A stretch of 64,000 nt of DNA from Capsicum annuum (Eukaryota > Streptophyta > Magnoliopsida > Solanales > Solanaceae). Where the stretch lies: contig NC_061119.1 in the NCBI RefSeq assembly GCF_002878395.1, positions 42,983,218 to 43,047,217 of the forward strand. The letters run 5' to 3'. The position numbers were made by a program, and so were the translations under genes. Shown in pieces: positions 12,640 to 24,560 of the stretch. Every line of letters begins with the position of its first letter. Within the stretch, counting starts at the first letter, position 1. The notes beneath the pieces were generated by a model. That model was not told the origin of the DNA. It was given only the letters and a program-made list of their open reading frames with translations, and did not search any database.

Positions 12640-13575
12640 ATAGATACGTTGCACAGTCACTCCGTTCAAAGTGGCATGCTACATTTAAATTGGGCCATGA
12701 GCCCTTCAATGAGACACGTTGGATCGTCACTCCATTTAAAGTGGCATATTATATTTAAATTGGGTCATCCCTCATTCAATGAGACACATTGGATCGTAAC
12801 TCCATTCAAAGTGCCATATTATATTTAAATTGGGTTGTCCGCACTTTAGTAAGACACGTTGGACCGTCACTCCCTTCAAAGTGGCATGTTACATTTAAAT
12901 TGGGCTGTCCACCCTTCAATGAGATGCATTGGACCATCACTCTATTCAAAATGGTGTGTTACATTTACATTGGGTCGTCCGCCCTTCAATGAGACACGTT
13001 GGATCGTCACTCCATTCAAAGTGGCATGTTATATTTAAATTAGGTTGTTCGCCCTCTAATGAGATACGTTGGACAGTCACTCCATTCAAAGTGTCATGTT
13101 ATATTTAAATTGGGTCGTCTGCCCTTCAATGAGATAGGTTGGACCGTCACTCCATTCAAAGTGACATGTTACATTTAAATTGGGTCGTATGCCCTTCAAT
13201 GATATACGTTGGACCATTACTCCGCCCAACATTTAAATTGGATCGCCTGCCCTTCAATGAGACACGTTGGACCGTCACTTTATTCAAAGTGGCATGTTAC
13301 ATTTAAATTGGGTCGTCCACCCTTCAATGAGACATGTAGGGCTGTCACTCTATTCAAAGTGGCATGTTACATGTAAATTGGGTCGTCTGCCCTTCAATGA
13401 GACACGCTAGACTGTCACTCCGTTCAAAGTAGCATGTTACATATAAAATGGGTCGTCCAACTTTTAATGAGACACGTTGGACCATCACTTCATTTAAAGT
13501 GGCATGTTACATTCAAAATAAGTCATTCGCCTTTTACTGGTACGTGTTGGGTTGTCACCCCATTCAAAGTAGCCT
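12640..13575. repeat. Tandem array 2: ~13 copies of a 70-bp unit
   Basis: Each unit contains GGACCGTCACTCCATTCAAA, GTGGCATGTTACATTTAAAT, then TGGGTCGTCCGCCCTTCAAT and GAGACACGTT. The CAATGAGACAC word recurs every 70 bp (for example 12709 and 12779). The first 40 bp resemble the unit of array 1 and the last 30 bp look like a shortened copy of the same motif. Confidence 0.9.
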
Positions 13576-14536
13576 AATATTTTTTAAACAGGTTATGCAA
13601 ATTGGTTCATAAACTATCTCGGCATGGCATGTTCAAATAGGTTTACACTAATTTACATTTGTGTAATGCTACATTTACAAATATTCTATTGTTTGAATTG
13701 CTGTCGAGAGCATCTAAAAGAATGAAATTCTTATATCAAACACAGGTGTGGGCGACTCTAAAAGGACGCAACACAACATGAAACTTTTTATTAAAAGCAA
13801 AATAGGACGTAGTCTAAAGTTGTACGTCAAACTCTTTGGACATGTGATAAAGGATGATTGCCACCACTATCAAACTACACCCCTGTTAGAAGGGATGTGG
13901 GTACTTTGGGATATTCTGGTTTCAGCTTCACCTTTGGAATATTTCTAAACTCATACCGAGGGTAACCTTCTCTTTCTGTCAAATTCGAGTGACAACGTAC
14001 ATAAAGTTTTGGAAATTATGTTCGGGTAGATTCTTACCTATGGATGTGAAGAGATTCATATTCATAGTTAGGAGGTTACAAGCCTCTTTTTCATAACTCG
14101 AATGACTTGTCACTCATCTCGAGCCAAAGATCGTCTAAAATAAAAGTCTATCTTTTCTACCTATCGAGCTGAACTATAAGCAGTCTGATTTCCTGAGTCT
14201 CGGGGAGATATAGGCTGGGCTTTATATTAAAAACTCGACTGCATTCCAACCTTCCCCAATCCTCTTATTCCCCAGCTTTTCAATTTTAGCAAAATTCAAA
14301 AGTTGGGATTACTTGTGAATTCTTTGAAAATCGAGCTTAAAATCAAGCGTTATGAACTACAAGTGGCCTGAATTCTCATGTAATCTGACATATATAGAAA
14401 ATCTGATACCGAGGTTCAGTCATAACTCCATGAAACTCGTATGAAAACCAATCTCTTTCAAAAATAAATTTGTGGTCGAACAAAATTGGGAATGTCAAAC
14501 TCCCTTTTTCTAAGGGTACTTGTATCCACACTACCC
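13576..14536 (+). other. 3' untranslated region of the Ogre/Tat-like element
   Basis: This is non-coding sequence between the tandem arrays and the polypurine tract. The phrase GAACTACAAGTGGCCTGAAT (near 14352) resembles the conserved 3' tail of Tat-lineage elements. Small reading frames at 13748-13948 (plus) and 14376-14561 (minus) show no recognisable domain. Confidence 0.5.
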
Positions 14537-14551
14537 AAAGGGAAGGGGCAG
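14537..14551 (+). other. Polypurine tract before the right LTR
   Basis: AAAGGGAAGGGGCAG lies immediately upstream of the LTR start TGTTGACATC (14553). This is the standard primer site for plus-strand synthesis and fixes the orientation of the element as plus. Confidence 0.7.
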
Positions 14552-14552
14552 T

Positions 14553-17528
14553 TGTTGACATCTAATTTTTGCCCTCTACGACTCAATTTAATCCTGAGTT
14601 TCTTTGATTCTTAATAAAATCAAAATATTTATTTTCTACGGATAATATGCTCTAAAATATTTATTTTGGGGTAATTTAGCCATTTAAGTGACGATATACA
14701 TTTTCATATTTACATATATGACATTGTATAAATTTTGTTACTTAAATGATTATTTTTATCAAAATTGAACTATTATTGAGATTAGTCTTAAAAATTAATT
14801 CAAATGGGTAAGATCTTGTTTATGAATAATTTGTTCTCAAAAAATAATTTATTTGGAAAATATTTATTTGATTTTATTTAATCAAGAAACTTCAGGTAAT
14901 GCCGGTTAATAATTCGTATCAGATCTTATTTAAATTTTAGTCAATTTATTGAATTTGATCATAATTAAAATTAATTTAGCCATAATTACACTGTAATTGG
15001 TCAATTGATTTTCAATATGATTTTAATTTAAATAAAACTGACTAAAATTATGATTTAGGGCCATAATTGCAATATAATTGACTAATTGATTCTCAATTGG
15101 CCCAAATTTAAATGAGATTGTCTAATTTCAACTTAATTTTGGCTATTTAATAAATAGTCTAAGCTAATCTACCCATTCAAAACCAAAAAATCAAATGTTG
15201 AAATTCAAATTTGTACTAGATTGTACAATTTCCTCTCAACCTTGTCCTTTTTTTAATTTTAAATTTCAAATTTTGTACTAGATTGTATAATTTCACCTTA
15301 ACCTTGTCCTGTTTCCACTTTTGAAATTAAATTTTGTACTAGATTATACAACTTCACCTCACCTTGTCCTTCAACAATCCTTACCCTCAATTTTAAAATT
15401 TCAAAAATACCCCTAAGTTTTTCTCCCACATTGGTGGATTCAAATAATTCAATCCCTATCCTTTCCTACAAATACTACCACCATTTTGATAGAAACCAAG
15501 TCTCAAAGGAGTGGAAAAAACTTTTAAGCAAAGACTTAAATTTTTTAGTAAAATTTTTCAAGCGATAGTATAATCTGGGTTCTCGAAAGATTATTTTTCG
15601 GTGGTGATAAAGACTCCGAAGAAATCTTGAACTCCTGTTTTTCTGCTCCGAAAAAGGTAAACACACCTTTCTCTTTTAAATTATTAAGGGTCTTGAAATT
15701 GTTTCTCAATTTGAAGAAGTTACTTGTATTTAGAGATTTGATGTTATTTTTGAAAGACATATCATAGTGTGTTGTGTTTGTGGCCTAGCGATTTGCAAAA
15801 TCACCGCTTAAGGTTGAAGTTGAATACTTTGGCATTCACATGATAGTTGGCTCATTCACATGCAAAAAATTATAATTTAAGTGCTACTTTTAAGATCTAA
15901 CTCCTTTATTGATCCTTAATTCTTTTGATTAAAGAGTTATTTTTCTCCATGATTATATACCACGATTTAATGCTAAGTTCTTTTGATAATGTTTGCAGTC
16001 ATGATTTTCTTTTTTTTCATAGTCAAAACTGTCTTTGATTTTCTCTTGTTTAGATTAAAAGGTTATTAGGGTTATAGATTTTATTGAAATGGTGTAGAAC
16101 TAAAATAGGAGTTGGCATAATTGGACACTTTTCTCCTAGAATTAATTTTTTACTATTTTTTCTATCTTGTCTTTGAATATAATTTCTCAGACATGTTTAA
16201 TATATGTTATTTGTTTCACCTCGCTTATCGATTTATTTTTGAAAGTATTTTTGTGCATTTAGATATCCTATTGTTGTTCACATACTACCATGAATTTTTT
16301 TTCAAATGTGTTGATTGACTCCATTTTGTATTGAAAAAGTGTTGTTGCATTAGTATGCCATGTATTTCATATTTGAGAGGTCACAAAAGATTTCCTCATC
16401 TTGTGCTCATTCCCTTTTTCTTTCCTTGATCAAAACGTCTTAGACTATATCACATCATAATATTTGGTGCAAATATGTGTTAATCTATAGGAAATATTTA
16501 TCCAAATTTTAAGTGACTATATTTGTGGGTCAATGTCTTCTTTTCAAGAATTAGTTGACTATATTGTGCTAGGTTCAATTTTTGTAAGATTATTTAGTAG
16601 GTTAATTTTCTTTTTGTTGGATAATTTGATTTGTTTTTGAAATCATAGTATACTATTTCTTTATGCTTGAGAATAATATATTTTTAATCTCATCATTTAT
16701 CTATCAAGTGTAGAATTTTTGAACATATATTAATTCTTTTTTTTTTACCTTTTTCTTTTCATGAAGTTGTTTTGGAGTCCAAATGGATTCCTTTCCTCTT
16801 GTATTTCGTAATGATCCAATAAGGCTCACCTCTTAGAGTCAAGTCTGAAGTTTTTAACCCAAAGTAGATTATATGCCGTGCGGGTGCAAGAAGATGAAAG
16901 AAGAAGGAAATGGGTCAAAACTCATTGATGAGGTCGCTAAGAGACTTGAAAAGTCTTAATTTTTATTATTGTCTTATTTATTTATTTATTTATTTATGTA
17001 TTTATCTATCTATTTGTTCGTTCATTTGGGCCTCGAAGTCAAAGTTGTAATTTAATACAGGTGAAACAAATTTTGGGCCTCAAATGTCCGAAAACTAGCT
17101 TAGGGCAAGTTATGGGCCAAAAGCCCAACTATTTAGATTAGGACAGAGTTTATGGATTTGGGCCTAATGACCTAAGTCATTTAGTTTCTCCCTTTCCCCT
17201 TTATATGTTAGTTGTTCTTAGTTTTCTTAGACTTAGTAAAAAGTCCCCACTAAGTCGTCAAAATTTAGTTTGCATAAATCTTAAAGATAATTTTTTTCTT
17301 AATCATTTTCTTTTTAAAAAAATAATTTTCCTTTTTAAAGTTAGTCAAAAAAATTATTTTCAAATAGTCCAGATAACTGCAAGTTGCGGATACTCTTGGT
17401 GCCTTAACAACCTTCCAAGATTATTCATAAGAATCACTTACTTAGAATTTTAAAACTTAAGAGATTTTTTGTGTTTTGAATCTTTTAAGTAATATTTTTA
17501 GTTTTTCTTGATATTTTCTCAAAAATCA
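14553..17528 (+). mobile_element. Ogre/Tat-like LTR, right copy
   Basis: It starts TGTTGACATC after the polypurine tract and is proposed to end at AAAATCA, just before a primer-site-like sequence, about 2.98 kb. From 14908 to about 17215 it matches 1-2982 in order. It has three U3 inverted repeats at 15211-15351, a mutated TATA at about 15472, and lacks the 640-bp block of the left copy. The end is less certain than the start because the left copy breaks at 2982. Apparent reading frames (15475-15760, 16121-16318, 17205-17453) have no recognisable domain. Confidence 0.7.
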
Positions 17529-17529
17529 A

Positions 17530-17540
17530 GTGGCGACTCT
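17530..17540 (+). other. Primer-binding-site-like sequence after the right LTR
   Basis: GTGGCGACTCT resembles the start of the Arg-tRNA-type primer site used by Ogre-lineage elements; the rest diverges. A primer site after an LTR that also has a polypurine tract before it is unexpected for a simple 3' LTR. Confidence 0.45.
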
Positions 17541-18620
17541 GTAATTGCTTAAATTATTTTGAAATTTTGTTTAAGGTTTTTGAAATAGTTTAAAAGGTCG
17601 AAAATAATATTTTCCAAACCCTTCGAATTGAAAAGGGGCAAAACACATACCTCTGAACATATATTGAGAATTGACTTTCATAACATGGGACCAACATTTT
17701 CTATACTTACCTTTACCAGCTCCGTCAATCTCACAAGACGTATTACTCTAGTGATCTAAATCTAATTAAGAGATTAGAGTTTCGATTAAGAGATTAGAGA
17801 CTCGTGTTATGAAATATTAAAGTAAGAACAATAAGAATTGAGAGAGAAAATAGGAAACTTTAAGAACAATAAGAATTGAGAGAGAAAATAGGAAACTTCT
17901 TTATTTCTCCCGAAGAATAAGGGATAATTTTGAGGAATGGTTACGATCAAGAGAACTCTTTTATTTAAAGGGGAAATTCCTCTTAATTTCTCTCAAAAAA
18001 AAAATAAGCAGTTTATCTCTTGATAGATACTCAATATATCTTGATAGATATTCATTATATCTTTGATAGATAAATACTATAATGTAAAAACACACACAAA
18101 CACACACACACACATAAATATATATATATATAATATTTGGTATTTGGTAAATACCAAATATCAAATGGTATTAATATTTTGTTTTAAACTCAATCTCGAA
18201 TACCGAAATGTTGTTACTTGCAAATTATTGAATACCAATTACCAATTTTTTTTAATTAATTTGATAATTCGGTTTGTAATATTTTATGTTCAGCCCTAAT
18301 GATAATTATTAATGGATAACTTAATAAAAATAATAATTTACATGTCATCACATATCAAAATACATTAATAGTGTTAAAAGAGTTTGGGCGGCATATTAGC
18401 ATATAACCTAATCATCTAACTGATCTTTTGGCCTGATTTTGCGTCTAGAAACTCAAATTATCACATGCAAGGTAAGATAGCACTAATTTTTTTCTTCAGA
18501 ATAACTTAGAAATTAATTACGTAGTAATAAAACATTAAGATGTACTGGATTTGGAATATTTTCAACTGCTACGAAGTACCTCCATAAAAATAAGTTAATG
18601 ACAAAGATCTTCTTGTTACG
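17541..18620. other. Non-coding AT-rich stretch with short repeats
   Basis: No gene seen. It includes a 38-bp perfect or near-perfect tandem duplication at 17823-17860 and 17861-17898, and a combined (CA)n/(TA)n microsatellite at 18089-18132. The first part (to about 17680) may be the 5' internal region of an Ogre/Tat element. Confidence 0.6.
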
Positions 18621-18623
18621 TAG

Positions 18624-18775
18624 AAGGGAGTCTAAGAGTAACTGGTAAAGTCTTTGTCATATGATCAAAAGGTCATAGATTTAAGCTGTGGAAATAATAC
18701 CCTATGAAAATAGAAAAAGAGACTGCATACAATAGACCTTATGGTCCGATTTTTTCATAAAATCCACGAATATTT
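18624..18775 (+). mobile_element. Decayed Au-type SINE
   Basis: A tRNA-like A-box region (GAGTAACTGGTAAAG) is followed by TCATATGATCAAAAGGTCAT, a degenerate B box (GATTTAAGCTGTGGAAA), and the body words GACTGCATACAATAGACC and TTATGGTCCG. This order is diagnostic of the Au SINE family of flowering plants. The 3' tail is degenerate and no target duplication is evident. Confidence 0.75.
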
Positions 18776-20159
18776 GAAGCTTCAATTCACCAAACTATCA
18801 GGCCACTAACTTCATTTTCGTACGTATTAATGAGCCATTAGTGGTTCCATTTCAAAAAGATGAGTGAAGTGTTCAAAAAGGACACGAGGAAACCAAGTCA
18901 CCAAGACAAATTTAAGGTTTTAAGCGTTCCGCAAAATTCAATAATTTTAGCAAAAGGTCATGAGTCGCAGTTGTAATTGAACGAGAAAGTCAATCAATAC
19001 TTTATGAACGAATTATAGTCATGGCCAATACTACCCCAAAACTTGATGTGACAAGAAAATGAAAATAAAACAAAAAAGAGGTGTGTATATAAAATTAATA
19101 TCGTTTGACAAACAATCACTCACTTCTAAAGAATAAATTTCTTACCCTTTCCCCCATCTTCACACCCCACCCTTTTTTTCATCACACTTTTTTTAAAAAA
19201 AAAAAAAAAAGAATTGCTATACATAAAATTATTTATGATATATTATTTTTTAATCATTTCCCCATTTAAAGCACACCCAAAGGTTTCAAATTTGAAATGG
19301 GGTTTGGACATTAAAATTATTTAGACTTTTAGGATTTAATTTGACAAAATTGAAAGTGATTAATTTGGTGGTGGTTCGGAAAATAGTGACCTGGTGATGA
19401 ATTTGGTAATGGTACTAAATTGGTGGTTGTTACTTGTTATAACCATTTCGATGGTGATCGACCAAGGTGCTATGGTGCCAATGAAAGATTTGTGGAAGAA
19501 TTTGGTGGTTGCCGATAATGGTGGTGATATGATATATAGTAATGGAAGCTTGGTGATAGGAAAAAATAAATGGTGTAAGAATAAAATTATTATACTGCAA
19601 AGTAACATAGAAGGGGTGTGTGGAGCACAACATATTGTGAAACTGGTAGTCTTCTTTTTAAGGTGGTATAAATTTCATTCGGAACATGACCAGGGGATAT
19701 AGATCACCCATGAAGTATAACTAAATGACTTTTTCAGGCAATTACAGGGGACAACTTATGAGTCTTCCCATAATTTTGATCAAAAAAACATAATTTTGAT
19801 AAAAAAATTTATATACTTATATTCAAAAATTTGCTAAATATAAGTAGCTTTTTCACAATTAAGAACCCATAAGTTAAAATTTTTTATTCACTCCTCCAAA
19901 TTTTCATCAATCAGAAATAAACTGGTTGCATACATGTTAATTACAAGGAGACATCCTATAGAAACTGTCTCCAACTAGTTTTAGTTAAGCACTATTTGCT
20001 CAATAGAAGCTTATTTAATTTTCCTAATATATTTTAGTCTAACTAATTATTTTGAATAACATCCTTTTTCAGTTTTGTCCTACTTTCGTGATTTAAAGAC
20101 AACAATGATTCTTTTTCTTTTTAAAAATAATGTTGTTGCGTTAAAATTGACCTTAAATT
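18776..20159. other. No recognisable gene
   Basis: AT-rich sequence with a poly-A run near 19194-19211. Overlapping reading frames on both strands at 19360-19702 come from a TGGTGGT-rich stretch; none shows a domain, signal or family resemblance. Confidence 0.5.
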
Positions 20160-20345
20160 AAACCTGTCAACCGAGTCGGGCCGGCCCAACCCGACACCGG
20201 CCCCTTTTCTTTTACCGGGTTGGGGTCCGGTCCATTCCGATCACCCAGCTTAATGGGCAGGTCTGTACCGGCCCAACAGTAAAAAAGTATCCTGGCTGCC
20301 CATCGTCGGCCTAGATAAGTATGTGGCCAATCTGATCGGTACTTT
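20160..20345. mobile_element. GC-rich hAT-like transposon terminus
   Basis: A strongly GC-rich island in AT-rich surroundings, with CGGGCCGGCCCAACCCG, ACCGGGTTGGGGTCCGG and GGGCAGGTCTGTACCGGCCC. On the minus strand it ends GACTCGGTTGACAGG, a form common at ends of plant hAT elements. No matching opposite terminus was found, so the element is partial or its other end has decayed. Confidence 0.45.
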
Positions 20346-20741
20346 AAAAGATATACACACATATGTACATTCAACATATACGACTTAAAATACTTCATGA
20401 AATAATATACATATAACTTATAGACATTATATATTATAGTACATTAGAAAAATACATACAAATATACATATAATATATACTACTTGAAATACTACTAGAA
20501 ATAATATACGTTCAATGTATACTACCACTTGAAACATATATACATTATATATTATAGTTCATTAGAAAAATACACACAAATACACATACAATATATACTA
20601 GTTGAAATACTACTTGAAACAATATCATTCAATATATACTACAATATCATTCAATATATACTACTTAAAATACTACTTGAAACAATATACGTACAACATA
20701 GATACATTACATATTATACTACTTTAGAAAACATACATACT

Positions 20742-20821
<80 letters not shown>

Positions 20822-21520
20822 TACTAGAAAAACTAGTTGAAACAATGTACACATATTATATATACGACTTAAAATACTACTTTGAAATAATATACATGCA
20901 ATTTATATACATTATATATTATAGTACATCAGAAAAATACACACAAAATATACATACAATGTATAATAGTTGAAATGCTACTTGAAACAATATTCATTCA
21001 ATATATACTACTTAGAATACTACTTGAAACAATATACATATAATGCATATACATTATATATTATACTACTTTAGAAACATACACATATATATACATACAA
21101 TATATACTACTAGAAATACTACTTGAAACAACATACATACAATATATACACATCCAATATATACTACTTTAGAAAATATACATTCAATATATACTATGTT
21201 AGAAAATATACATTCGGTATATACTACTTTAGAAAATACTACTTTAAACAATATACATTATATATTATACTATTTTAGAAAATATACACATATATATACA
21301 TTCAATATATTCTACTTTAGAAAATATATACACATATATACATACAATATATACTAATTAAAATACTACTTGAAATAATATACATACAACATATATACAT
21401 TACATATTATACTACTTTAGAAAATACACACACCACATATATGCATTACATATACTACTACTTTGAAAATCTACACACATATATACATACAATATAAACT
21501 ATTTAATATAATAATGCATG
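20346..21520. repeat. Degenerate minisatellite of TATATACTACTT-type units
   Basis: More than a kilobase of words such as CATACAATATATACTACTTG, AAATACTACTTGAAACAA and CATTATATATTATACTACTT in varying order. A pure (TA)n/(CA)n/(TA)n core lies at about 20740-20820. It adjoins the hAT-like GC-rich terminus and may belong to that element. Reading frames inside it (20529-20840, 21066-21251) are repeat artefacts. Confidence 0.75.
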
Positions 21521-22840
21521 AATATATATATTCAAACATTAACATACACTACTTAAAAGATAAAACTTATATAGAATTTTTATATGTCATACTAGTAGTT
21601 TAAGTAATATTTGCTAACATCATTTTTCAATTTTCATTGTATGTATATATGTTTAATATGTTTATGTAAAGTTTGATAGCAATATGTTAAAAGTATTTAA
21701 TTCAAATTATATATTCAATTTAGATGAAAAATATATTTGATTGATTGCAAAATGATTCAAAACTTATACGTTATAAGATTGCAAATTACACCTCACTTAA
21801 AATGAAATATAAGAAATTCAATAGATTAAATTATTAATTGATAATTCTACAAATTTTGCATCATTTTTTTCAACTCATTCATATTAATATTAATGAAAAT
21901 TGTCTGAGGAGTGTCAAAATCAATGGGGCCAAAGTCATGCATTGGACTTGAATGTGTTGATAGTCTAAAACTATTGAATCGACGTATTGTGTTGGCACGG
22001 ACGCTCAACATCTAGTATACATATACACATCACTTCAACTTGTCTTTTTCGATGTACCCACTCAAAATTTCAAATATCAACTATTTGAACAAGCCTCGAA
22101 TGAGCTACAAAATTAATATAATCTTCACACAAGTGTTATCAACAATTTTTTTGAACACCCACGTTGAATTACAATACTTTTGGAATTTCAATTTTTGGAT
22201 TTGAAAACTTCAAGCTCAACAATGACGGGTTTTGATGTCTTCTTCCAAATTCGTCAATTCTAATGGGTCTCCAACGAAGTTTCACTGATTGAAGGCAGCG
22301 ATAATATTAACTCGGCCATTTTATTTTAAAAAGATTGACATCTTTCTTTTTGTGTCTTTTTCATTCTCCTTCTTCGTTGTTCATCTTCTTGTTCTTCCTT
22401 TTATTTTCTTTCTTATTCTTCTTCCTGGGGATTATTAAAAATTTAACGTGCCACAAATGTGAATCGTTCAAAGCAATGAGAAGAGCTTAAGATTTTGAGT
22501 TAGTCGAGATTGAAAGAACTTGTCAACCAAATTCTTTAATGGTTGTTTGTTGAAAGTTCTGGGAGGAACAGTGTTGTTCTATTTGATAGCATTTTTGCAC
22601 TACTAGAAATGATATTTGCTTACTTTTTTAGAAGAAGAATGAGGAGGAGGAGGAGGAGGAGATAGTGGGGGTTTTGATTTAAAAGTGGCAAAAGAGTGAA
22701 AATAAGGTGCAGGTGACTCATGTTTTAATAATTGAGTGTAGGTGATAATTATTTGATTATGGATTAAGAAAGTTTGAGAATAGCCTACAAGTTTTTTAAT
22801 TTACACTTTAATCCAATGTAAATCCCAATATAGCTAGAAA
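21521..22840. other. No recognisable gene
   Basis: AT-rich sequence. A (GGA)n run lies at about 22640-22660. The last few hundred bases are probably the left flank or end of the KI-MULE, but I could not define a terminal repeat. Confidence 0.45.
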
Positions 22841-22842
22841 AG

Positions 22843-23042
22843 AAGGGGAAATATGTGTTTCTCTATCTTCGTATTTATTGTTGTTTTCTCTCTCTTCGCA
22901 TTTGATGTTGTTCATTATTGTTGCTGCTTTGCTTGCTTCATTTATCATCTTCTTCTTCATTATCATCTCTTTTTTGTTTATCATCTTCTTCTTCATTATC
23001 ATCTTTTTTTTGTTTATCATCGTCATCTTCTTCTTCTTGTTG
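22843..23042 (-). repeat. TTC/ATC low-complexity tract near the MULE left end
   Basis: A near-perfect 36-bp repeat (TCATCTTCTTCTTCATTATC and onward) occurs twice at about 22947-23018, followed by more of the same. In one minus-strand frame it would read as Asp/Glu-rich protein. The plus-strand hydrophobic frames are artefacts of the repeat. Confidence 0.6.
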
Positions 23043-23214
23043 ACCATTATTGTGTTGTTACAGCTATTGCTGCTATGTGACCAAATTTTTAGGTCAAATT
23101 TTATTCGTATATCGCTTGGGCATTACTTCCTAGGTGATTTTAGAAGATTTGTAGTTGAATTTCTCATTTGGGTATACTGCTACTTCTGTTTTTTCAATAA
23201 TGGATAGGACATAA

Positions 23215-23935
23215 ACACAAATCCAACAGATGATTTGTTATAACAGGTGATTATCTATTGCAACAGATTAGTCATTTGTTGAACAGATAACACATCTATT
23301 GGATTTATGTTACAGTTTATATAGTATTATAACATGAATCCAACAAATAAGTCATATTGCAACAGATGACACTTGTGCCAACAGAACCTAAAGTTGATTC
23401 CAATAGATGAGTCATCTGTTGGAACAGGTAACTCATCTATTGCAACAGATGATTAATATGTGGCAACAGATGAATCACCTATTGGGATTCATGTTACAAA
23501 CCTATAGAACCTGAAGGTGATACCAAGAGATGAGTTATTTTTTGCAATAGATAAGTAATCTATTACAATATATTAGTAATTTATTGCAATAGATGACTCA
23601 TCCATTGGAATTAGCTTTAGGTACCTTCTATAATACTGTAATATGAATCCCAACATGTGAGTCATCTGTTGCAATATATGGATAATTTGTTGCAATAGAT
23701 GAGTTACATATTCCAACAGATGACTCATCTATTGGAATCAGCTTTAGGTTATATAATTCTATAATATGAATCCTAATAAGTAAGTCATCTTTTGCAACAG
23801 ATCACTCATCTGTTGCAACAGATTAATCACCTATTATAAAAGATAACTTATCTGTTGGGATTCATATTACTATTCTGGAAAAAAACTAAATTTTAATCCA
23901 ATAGATGTCTCATCTGTTGCAATATTGATAATGAT
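23215..23935. repeat. Palindrome array 1 (ATCTGTTGCAACAGAT type)
   Basis: Dozens of copies of CATCTGTTG and CAACAGATG alternate, forming hairpins such as GAGTCATCTGTTGGAACAGG and GACTCATCTATTGG. It lies just upstream of the MULE transposase pseudogene. The same array type recurs at five other places, all beside MULE-derived genes. Confidence 0.85.
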
Positions 23936-24560
23936 AGTGTAGTGTATATAATTTTTTATTTTGTTGTATATAATATAAAATCATTATTAATTTTATTATA
24001 ATATCGTTATTAACTTTTTTAACAAATGTCTTTAGGTACCACTAATAGAGGATCAATAACAATAGGAGTGGAATGTTATGGTGAATAGATTGAGAAGAAC
24101 AATCGATATATTTGGCATTGGAAGAAAGGTGTGATATTAAAGACGATAGCAATGACAGTCCAAAGTGATGTTTTGAATAATGATTTTTTGAACTCAATCA
24201 TCAACTATTGTGGACTAAATTATCAACTGAAAGAACTTGGCATCAGCTACATGCACAGCTTCTTTGAAAATCAAAGGGTACTACTTTTTAAGATAATCGA
24301 CCAGGTTCGCTTGCGTGCTTATCTAAGTGATTCAACTAGGCCAGTGTTAAGGGTGAATGTAGTTGAAAAATGATAGAGAATAAGAATCACAATGTATAAA
24401 TAGAACAACAAGATATGTTTGATGATAAATTGGATGATCTGGACATGAATATTCCAGATGATGAGGAGAGTAAAGATGAAGTGAAGGAGGATGATCAAAT
24501 ACTTATGCTCGTTGTTGTGAGCAATACAGTGCACAGTTCTTCTTAATCAACATAGTCGGG

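Noticed and set aside
12037..12992. Short plus-strand frames rich in repeated peptides
   Set aside because: They follow the 40- and 70-bp tandem units and have no independent support.
19394..19702. 102-codon plus-strand reading frame with minus-strand counterparts
   Set aside because: It is low-complexity TGGTGGT-derived sequence with frames open on both strands, no domain and no context of a gene.
22853..23207. Phe/Ile-rich frames looking like membrane proteins
   Set aside because: They are created by TTC/ATC repeats; the opposite strand reads as an acidic tract.
23215..23935. CRISPR-like regular short repeats
   Set aside because: The repeats are degenerate, palindromic and irregularly spaced with no unique spacers, and the window is plant nuclear DNA. 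They are MULE-associated arrays.
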